Position numbers and translations under genes: made by a program
Assembly (NCBI RefSeq): GCF_009928445.1
Contig: NZ_JAABNO010000023.1
Location: 1 to 45,983, forward strand
DNA: 45,983 nucleotides
Direction: 5' to 3'
Source: Clostridium sp. C8-1-8
GTDB taxonomy: Bacteria; Bacillota; Clostridia; Clostridiales; Clostridiaceae
Shown: one piece after another, positions 40,751 to 45,983 of the stretch
Numbering within the stretch: position 1 is the stretch's first letter
How the letters are laid out: each line of letters begins with the position of its first letter
The notes under the pieces: model-generated
Databases searched by the model: none
What the model saw: the letters and a program-made list of their open reading frames with translations, nothing else
Told to the model about the DNA's origin: nothing

Positions 40751-40885
40751 ATGGCTACTAGAAAAAATAAAGATAAAAGTAAACAAGTAGATGAGAGAAT
40801 AAGTATGGAAATTCAATCCGATGTGGTTCATGAACATACATCTCATACAGATAATCAGCCAAAAGCTAAATATCAAAAGAAATAA
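40751..40885 (+). CDS. Small basic protein, 44 aa
   Basis: ATG preceded by AAGGAGG with seven-base spacing; stop followed 12 bases later by a strong terminator. The product (MATRKNKDKSKQVDERIS...KAKYQKK) is hydrophilic, Lys- and His-containing and probably disordered. The frame is open upstream to 40694 but that part lies in repeat DNA and lacks a ribosome binding site. Small Lys-rich proteins of this kind are common in clostridia; I cannot name the family. Confidence 0.65.
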   Translation: MATRKNKDKSKQVDERISMEIQSDVVHEHTSHTDNQPKAKYQKK

Positions 40886-40896
40886 AGTATATTTTG

Positions 40897-40926
40897 AAGA
40901 AGCCATTTTTTAGGCTTCTTTTTTTA
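40897..40926 (+). terminator. Rho-independent terminator of the 44-aa gene
   Basis: AAGAAGCC pairs with GGCTTCTT around an 8-nt loop, followed by a T-run. Confidence 0.85.
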
Positions 40927-40945
40927 TTGTTAAGGAAAATGTAAA

Positions 40946-40979
40946 TTTTTTTGTTATCTAGACCTAGCAATATCAATGG
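40946..40979. repeat. Terminator-distal dispersed repeat, copy D
   Basis: A T7 run followed by GTTATCTAGACCTAGCAATA and TCAATGG, about 20 bases after the terminator. The segment between it and gerKA (40980-41278) is AT-rich with no gene; the gerKA promoter, expected to be SigG-type, could not be pinned down. Confidence 0.55.
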
Positions 40980-41278
40980 TTTATCACTCGCAATTATTGG
41001 AAAAGTTACTGGTGAATAAGTAGCTTTTCTATTGGATATAATTAGAATTGTATATTTTGAGAAGTACTTTGTATATATAGGATTTTGATGTTTAGTAAGG
41101 AAGCCATAAAGTACAAAAATATATATTTATATGCCATAACAAGAGTAACCCTCAAACCTGCTTAAGTACTATATATTTATATAAATTTATAATTATAACT
41201 TTATATAAATATAACAATTTAAGAATATAAAAAGCTTTAATTTTTATTATATTGTTATGAAATTAGGAGAGGCTTTAT

Positions 41279-42781
41279 ATGGAAAATAGAGTAGTAGCTA
41301 CACAGCTGGAAAATAATAAAAGTTTTATTAAAAGTAAGCTTGGTAATAGTGGGGATGTTACCTTTAGAGATTTTTACATACCAATGTTCGGTGAGAAAAA
41401 GGCTTTTGTAGTTTATATAGACGGTCTTATTGGTTCTCCAGAGATAGAAGATGTTCTTCTTAGGCCTCTTATGTCAAGAAAAAATGAGTACGTAAATCCT
41501 CAGGATAGCAATGCTTTAGATCTACTAATAAGTAAAGGTATTATTTCAAAATCAGTTGAAAAATCAAGAGATCCTGACAAACTTTTAGATAGTTTATTGT
41601 CTGGAGACACTATAGTTTTTATAGATACTATGGATCAAGGATTGATTATATCGACCCGCGTGTTTCAAATGAGAAGTATAGCAGAGCCTATAAATGAAGC
41701 TAGCTTAAGAGGTCCTAAGGATAGTTTTATAGAAAATTTGAGATCAAATACGGCACTTATAAGAAGAAGAATTAGAGATTATGATCTTAGATTCGATTCT
41801 ATAAAAGTTGGCAAAAGAACTAAGACAGATGTGGTTTTGGCCTACATAGATACTTTGGTGAATAAAGAAGTATTAAAAGAAGTCAATGAAAGGTTAAGCA
41901 GGATTGATATTGATGCGGTTCTTGATAGCGCTTATATTGAGGAAATGATTGAGGAATCTTCATATACCATTTTTCCACAAATTGAAATAACAGAAAGGCC
42001 AGATAAGGCTTGCGCCTCAATACTGGAGGGCAAAGTAGTAATTATAGTGGATAATAGTCCTGTTACTTTAATTCTTCCTACTGTTTTTTGGCAGTTTTTT
42101 CAGGCAGCAGGAGATTACTATGAAAGATTTCAAGTGGCAACTTTTTTGAGATGGCTTAGAGTAATAGCCTTATTTTTATCAATGACTCTGTCGTCTATAT
42201 ATGTAATGCTAGTATCTTTTCATCAAGAGATGCTTCCTACTCCTCTTGCGCTGAAGATAGCTGCCTCCAGAGAAGGAGTCCCTTTTCCATCTATTATGGA
42301 AGCTTTTTTTATGGAATTTATGTTTGAGCTTATGAGAGAGGCGGGACTACGTATGCCTAAGCCCATAGGGCAGGCGGTTGGAATAGTAGGAGCACTAGTA
42401 GTAGGCGAGGCTGCTGTAACTGCTGGCCTTGTTGGGCCTTTGCTTGTGATTTTGGTAGCTGGATCAGCTATAAGCTCTTTCGCAATTCCTGCATATAATA
42501 CATCTTATTCTTTAAGGCTAACTAGATTTTTTATACTTTTCTGTACTGGTATGTTTGGAATACTAGGATTCTTAGGAGCAGGAATATTTATAACCCTTCA
42601 TTTACTATCACTGAAATCTTTTGGGGTACAGTTTTTAGGACCTTTAGATCCTTTTATAGCTAGAGGAAAGAAAGATATGCTCTTTAAAGCACCACTTTGG
42701 AGTATGAAGGACAGATCTCCTTTATTTAAACCTCAAGATACTGATAGGCAGGCTAAGGATGGAAATAAGCCAGAGCCATAA
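41279..42781 (+). CDS. gerKA: Spore germination protein GerKA (GerA family)
   Basis: A subunit of a GerA-type nutrient germinant receptor in the spore inner membrane, 500 aa. The large N-terminal soluble domain (about 1-285: GDVTFRDFYIPMFG, LRGPKDSFIENLRSNTALIRRRI) carries the family signature. About five hydrophobic segments follow between about 290 and 465 (RVIALFLSMTLSSIYVMLV, GQAVGIVGALVVGEAAVTAG, SSFAIPAYNTSYSLRL). Ribosome binding site GGAGAGG. First gene of gerKA-gerKC-gerKB, the order seen in Clostridium perfringens and relatives. Expression is expected in the forespore. Confidence 0.94.
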   Translation: MENRVVATQLENNKSFIKSKLGNSGDVTFRDFYIPMFGEKKAFVVYIDGLIGSPEIEDVLLRPLMSRKNEYVNPQDSNALDLLISKGIISKSVEKSRDPDKLLDSLLSGDTIVFIDTMDQGLIISTRVFQMRSIAEPINEASLRGPKDSFIENLRSNTALIRRRIRDYDLRFDSIKVGKRTKTDVVLAYIDTLVNKEVLKEVNERLSRIDIDAVLDSAYIEEMIEESSYTIFPQIEITERPDKACASILEGKVVIIVDNSPVTLILPTVFWQFFQAAGDYYERFQVATFLRWLRVIALFLSMTLSSIYVMLVSFHQEMLPTPLALKIAASREGVPFPSIMEAFFMEFMFELMREAGLRMPKPIGQAVGIVGALVVGEAAVTAGLVGPLLVILVAGSAISSFAIPAYNTSYSLRLTRFFILFCTGMFGILGFLGAGIFITLHLLSLKSFGVQFLGPLDPFIARGKKDMLFKAPLWSMKDRSPLFKPQDTDRQAKDGNKPEP

Positions 42782-42820
42782 TAAAGCGAATTTTTATGTA
42801 TTTGGAAAGTGGTGAAACAT

Positions 42821-44032
42821 ATGAAGAAAATTAAAGGTATTTGTATACTTTTAGAGATAGTTATATTTACATCAATATTCCAAGGTTGTTGGGATATGAG
42901 AGAGATAAATGAACTAGGATTAGTGATGGCAGTTGGAATTGATAAAAAGGGAGATAGTGAATTCTCAGTAACACTTCAGGTTGCGAAGCCTAATGAAGCA
43001 GGAAGCAGTAATCAGGGGTCAGGAAGTGAACCAACTTGGGTTGGTACAGCTGATGGAAAGACTATTTTTGATGCTATAAGAAATGTCGCCAAAATATCAT
43101 CAAGAAGAATTATGTGGGCACATAATAATATTATAATAATTGGAGAAGATTTAGCTAAGGATGGTATAACCCCAATTATTGACTTCTTTACTCATAATGT
43201 TGAATTAAGGATGAAAACTTGGGTGGCTGTGGTTAATGGAGATGCTAGAAAGTATATTGAGGCCAAGACAGGAATGGAAAGTATACCTGCGCTAGCTTTA
43301 GCTAGGCTCTATAAATATAATGAACTTCCAGGAAAGAGTGTAAAGTCGGATATGTTAACTGTATTTAGAGACTATAAGAGTGATACTCAAGAGGTTATAA
43401 TATCTCAGCTTAACATGGTGCCTAATGCATCAAAAACTGATGCTCAGGTGGAGCTGGCAGGAGCAGGAGTTTTTAAGCATGATAAACTTGTTGGTTTCTT
43501 AACTCCAGATGAAACAAGAGGCATTAACTTTGTTAGACATAAATTAAGAAATTCAATTATATCAGTAGCGTCTCCTTTGCTAGATGATAAGAGAGTTGCT
43601 GTTGAGCTTGGTAACATAGATACGGATATAAAAACAAAGATTATTGATGACCTTCCTCAAATAAATATAAAAATTTCTACAGATGGTAATATTGCAGAAC
43701 AAGATAGGCCATCAAATATATCAACTGAAGTTTTTAAGAAAGAAATTGAAAACTTACTTCAAGCAAAGATAAAGGGTGATGTTGAAGATGCTCTACGAAA
43801 GTTACAGACAGATTTTAATAGCGATGTGGTTGCATTTGGAAGAATAGTACACATGCAAAATAAAAATGCTTGGAATAAAAACTTACAGTATAAGTGGGGC
43901 GAAACCTTTAAAAAAGTGCCAGTAAAAGTAGAAGTTAAAGTAGATATAAGATCTAGTTCATTGTTCCAGATTCCAATGCAAGATGAAAAAATTAGCGAAG
44001 GTGGGCAAAAAATTGAAGGCAAAGATAAGTAA
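42821..44032 (+). CDS. gerKC: Spore germination lipoprotein GerKC (GerC family)
   Basis: Lipoprotein subunit of the germinant receptor, 403 aa. The signal peptide ends at a lipobox-like IFQGC with the lipidated Cys at residue 23, followed by the family opening WDMREINELGLVMAVGID. Later family segments are visible: SSRRIMWAHNNIIIIGEDLA and the C-terminal GRIVHMQNKNAWNK then W. The GTG at 42809 is upstream of the ribosome binding site GTGGTGA; ATG at 42821 is chosen. Second gene of the operon; its end overlaps the gerKB start by 20 bases. Confidence 0.93.
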   Translation: MKKIKGICILLEIVIFTSIFQGCWDMREINELGLVMAVGIDKKGDSEFSVTLQVAKPNEAGSSNQGSGSEPTWVGTADGKTIFDAIRNVAKISSRRIMWAHNNIIIIGEDLAKDGITPIIDFFTHNVELRMKTWVAVVNGDARKYIEAKTGMESIPALALARLYKYNELPGKSVKSDMLTVFRDYKSDTQEVIISQLNMVPNASKTDAQVELAGAGVFKHDKLVGFLTPDETRGINFVRHKLRNSIISVASPLLDDKRVAVELGNIDTDIKTKIIDDLPQINIKISTDGNIAEQDRPSNISTEVFKKEIENLLQAKIKGDVEDALRKLQTDFNSDVVAFGRIVHMQNKNAWNKNLQYKWGETFKKVPVKVEVKVDIRSSSLFQIPMQDEKISEGGQKIEGKDK

Positions 44033-45104
44033 GTTGCAGTATTTTTTCTTGATACCAAACCTTATGTATGGAAAGGCTATAGGTATAACGTCAGGTATAG
44101 TGGTACGAAAGATGGGAGCAGACGCGTGGACTTCCATGCTTATAGGTTTTATAATAGGAGCATTGTTTGTTATGTTATCTAGTGTAATAGCCATAAGGTT
44201 TATGGAAAAAAATATAGTTGAGTTTACAAGAGAACTTATAGGGCCAAGAACTTCCTTTTTTTTAGGGGTTGTTCTTAGCCTGTATTTCATTATATCATTC
44301 ACTGTATCATGTAATGTGTTAACCTTGCATTTGAAGGAATATTTACTTCCTCAAACCCCTTTTATTGTGCTATGCGCGGTATACATAGCCTTGTGTGCTT
44401 ATGGTGCTTTTCTTGGTATTGAACCTATAATAAGATTCTCGTTTTTTGGTTTTATAATGACTATGTTGATTAATATAACAATGATTGCAGGCACTATCAA
44501 CGATTTTAGATTAGAAAACTTGAGACCAATCATGGATAGAGGTGTTTTGGCAAATATCATGGCGAGTCCATATATATTTTTAGATGTATCAATGGTAATA
44601 TTATCGATATTTATAATATATCCAATGATATCAGATAAGAAGTCTATGAATAAGATAACCTTTTGGGGGCTAATTTTGGGGATAGCAAGTGTAATAATAT
44701 GGCCGATTTTTGAAACAGGAGTTCTTGGTGCTGATGTTATGAAGCAATTTGTAGTTGTATGTATGCAGCAGGTAAGAAGTGCTGAACTTACTCAATATTT
44801 GCCTAGATATGAGCTAATTATGGTTAGTTTTTTTGTATGGGGATTGTTTGTGCAATCTGTTGTAATGCTATATTGCTCTATGTATACTATCAAACAAGTT
44901 ACAAAGACAAAAAATAATTTATTAATATTAATTCCGCTGACCCTTGTTTCAGTTGTCATAACCTACTATCAAGGAAGAGATCATAATGTATATATAAGTT
45001 TTTTAAGCAACCTATGGGCTCCTATATCATTTGTTCTGGCTATACTTGTACCATTGCTTTTATTTGTATGTATGATTTTTAGAAAAAATCGTATTAACAG
45101 ATAA
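44013..45104 (+). CDS. gerKB: Spore germination permease GerKB (GerB family)
   Basis: Ten-helix membrane subunit of the germinant receptor, APC superfamily, 363 aa; GerB proteins bind the nutrient germinant. The N-terminus KISKLQYFFLIPNLMYGKAIG is the family opening. The frame is open from ATG 43983, but TTG at 44013 has GAAGGTGG eight bases upstream and matches family N-termini, so it is chosen; it lies inside the 3' end of gerKC, suggesting translational coupling. The germinant cannot be read from sequence. Last gene of the operon. Confidence 0.92.
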   Translation: MKAKISKLQYFFLIPNLMYGKAIGITSGIVVRKMGADAWTSMLIGFIIGALFVMLSSVIAIRFMEKNIVEFTRELIGPRTSFFLGVVLSLYFIISFTVSCNVLTLHLKEYLLPQTPFIVLCAVYIALCAYGAFLGIEPIIRFSFFGFIMTMLINITMIAGTINDFRLENLRPIMDRGVLANIMASPYIFLDVSMVILSIFIIYPMISDKKSMNKITFWGLILGIASVIIWPIFETGVLGADVMKQFVVVCMQQVRSAELTQYLPRYELIMVSFFVWGLFVQSVVMLYCSMYTIKQVTKTKNNLLILIPLTLVSVVITYYQGRDHNVYISFLSNLWAPISFVLAILVPLLLFVCMIFRKNRINR

Positions 45105-45219
45105 ATAATATTAAATATATACCTATACTAACTATAAAGTATTGCACATTGTATAATTATATTATTAGAGCTAAATAAAATTTTATCCTTATTATTAATC
45201 AGTTTCATAAAGGTAAAAG

Positions 45220-45248
45220 GCCCAGATAATGTTAGAATTTATCTGGGC
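45220..45248 (-). terminator. Terminator of the collagen-like gene
   Basis: GCCCAGATAA pairs perfectly with TTATCTGGGC. On the minus strand it is followed by CTTTTACCTTT; on the plus strand there is no T-tract, so it mainly serves the minus-strand gene. Confidence 0.7.
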
Positions 45249-45278
45249 TAAAATATTTTATATAATTTTTTTCATTTA

Positions 45279-45983
45279 TTAGGTGCTAAGATTATTTAAA
45301 ATTAGTGAAGCTGATACTGAATTTATAGAATAAAGTATTATTGGATTTTCTGAGTTGTTTATTAACTCTACAGTCTGTGAAGTTGCTAATGGAATTATTG
45401 CTTGACCCATTACTAGATTCGTAGGTGTAGGGTGGCTATAAACACTTACATCCACAATTTGAGTTCCATTGAGCCTAAGGGCTATACTTTCAAGGTTTGT
45501 GTCTGAAGCTATAACTATAAATCTAGCTTCATACAAACCAGGAGTTACTATAGTTACAAAGGTTGATATAGGAGTAAATCCAAAACCGTTTTGTACTGCG
45601 CCATTAAAAGGAACAGGAGAACCTGGGTTTACTACACCACCTATATTGTTATAGAAATATCCGTAAGCACTTAAACCTGCACCAGTAGGACCAGTAGCAC
45701 CAGTAGGGCCAGTAGGACCAGTAGCACCAGTAGGGCCAGTAGGACCAGTAGGTCCGGTAGGACCAGTAGCGCCAGTAACACCAGTAGCACCAGTAGGTCC
45801 GGTAGATCCAGTAGGACCAGTAGGACCAGTAGGGCCAGTAGGGCCAGTAGGACCAGTAGGTCCGGTAGCACCAGTAGGTCCGGTAGGACCAGTAGGACCA
45901 GTAGGACCAGTAGGTCCGGTAACACCAGTAGCACCAGTAGGTCCGGTAGGACCAGTAGGACCAGTAGGACCAGTAGGTCCGGT
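45279..45983 (-). CDS. Collagen-like exosporium protein (BclA-like), 3' part
   Basis: The last 234 codons of a longer gene cut by the window edge. The minus-strand frame is continuous from 45983. The first roughly 100 residues are perfect Gly-X-Y triplets of the type GPT, GAT and GVT, typical of collagen-like spore filaments with O-glycosylated Thr. The C-terminal domain of about 134 aa follows (GAGLSAYGYFYNNIGG, VTPGLYEARFIVIASD, SINSVSASLILNNLST) and has the size and character of the trimeric beta-sandwich domain at the tips of BclA-type hairs. The start and any anchor leader lie outside the window. Convergent with gerKB, the other spore gene set here. Confidence 0.9.
   Translation of the reverse strand, partial: TGPTGPTGPTGPTGPTGATGVTGPTGPTGPTGPTGPTGATGPTGPTGPTGPTGPTGPTGSTGPTGATGVTGATGPTGPTGPTGPTGATGPTGPTGATGPTGAGLSAYGYFYNNIGGVVNPGSPVPFNGAVQNGFGFTPISTFVTIVTPGLYEARFIVIASDTNLESIALRLNGTQIVDVSVYSHPTPTNLVMGQAIIPLATSQTVELINNSENPIILYSINSVSASLILNNLST
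45683..45983. repeat. 9-bp tandem repeat array encoding Gly-X-Thr triplets
   Basis: About 33 units of the form GGNCCNACT on the minus strand. Codon variants (GGA/GGT, ACT/ACC, CCT/GCT/GTT) form a higher-order pattern: the segment reading AACACCAGTAGCACCAGTAG on the plus strand occurs at 45777 and 45921, exactly 144 bases (16 units) apart. The array continues past the window. Confidence 0.9.

Noticed and set aside
40980..41278. SigG promoter of the gerK operon
   Set aside because: Several AT-rich partial matches but none with both boxes at proper spacing; not reported as a feature.
45469..45654. 61-aa plus-strand ORF opposite the collagen-like gene
   Set aside because: Antisense shadow without ribosome binding site.
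45671..45934. Leu/Val/Pro-rich ORF over the collagen array
   Set aside because: Out-of-frame reading of the 9-bp repeat; the correct frame gives Gly-X-Thr and runs into the BclA-like C-terminal domain.
45683..45983. Possible CRISPR or minisatellite
   Set aside because: The 9-bp units encode in-frame collagen triplets and there are no spacers.

Overview
The window is AT-rich chromosomal DNA of an endospore-forming Firmicute, most likely Clostridium sensu stricto (cluster I). The grounds are a gerKA-gerKC-gerKB germinant receptor operon in the clostridial A-C-B order, a BclA-like collagen-repeat spore-surface protein, strong purine-rich ribosome binding sites with many TTG/GTG starts, Rho-independent terminators after most genes, an S-box (SAM-I) riboswitch, and small proteins typical of clostridia. 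The species cannot be fixed from the sequence. There is no rRNA, tRNA, CRISPR array, prophage or intact IS element.

Layout. 1-7.5 kb: aspartate 4-decarboxylase, a lactonase-fold protein and a zinc-ribbon protein on the minus strand, then a Ca2+/H+ antiporter, two small unknown proteins and mnmA. 7.6-13.1 kb: signalling genes, namely a double-propeller sensor kinase that seems to start at an ATT codon, an internally duplicated unknown protein, a CymR-like Rrf2 repressor and an orphan LytTR regulator. 13.3-18.4 kb: a compact chemosensory operon (cheY-cheA-cheW-mcp) without adaptation genes. 18.6-24.7 kb: a DUF3867-like protein, a polyamine ABC transporter (potA, potB and a potC-potD fusion) and plsY. 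24.9-29.4 kb: an HTH-TPR regulator followed by an unlisted 46-aa secreted peptide gene (an RRNPP-type quorum-sensing pair), then a promoter- and terminator-bounded structured RNA candidate, then a MutS2 homologue without an Smr domain, preceded by an overlapping 27-codon ORF. 29.5-34.7 kb: an SUV3-like helicase, a histidine phosphatase and a KimA-type K+ importer. 34.7-37.6 kb: an S-box riboswitch, metA and homoserine dehydrogenase. 37.7-40.9 kb: two tandem nucleotidyltransferases, a TtcA-like PP-loop protein and a 44-aa peptide. 41-46 kb: gerKA-gerKC-gerKB and, convergent with it, the 3' part of the collagen-like gene, which runs off the window edge.

How the genes work together. Sensing dominates: a peptide pheromone circuit, a chemosensory array, a large sensor kinase, a LytTR regulator and a germinant receptor. 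Methionine supply is probably under SAM control.

The intergenic DNA carries at least two families of dispersed repeats. One is a box that sits 16-21 nt after a terminator in four separate places. The other is a MITE-like element with 15-bp terminal inverted repeats. The best candidates for something undescribed are the RRNPP regulator/peptide pair with its adjacent ncRNA, and the terminator-associated repeat family.
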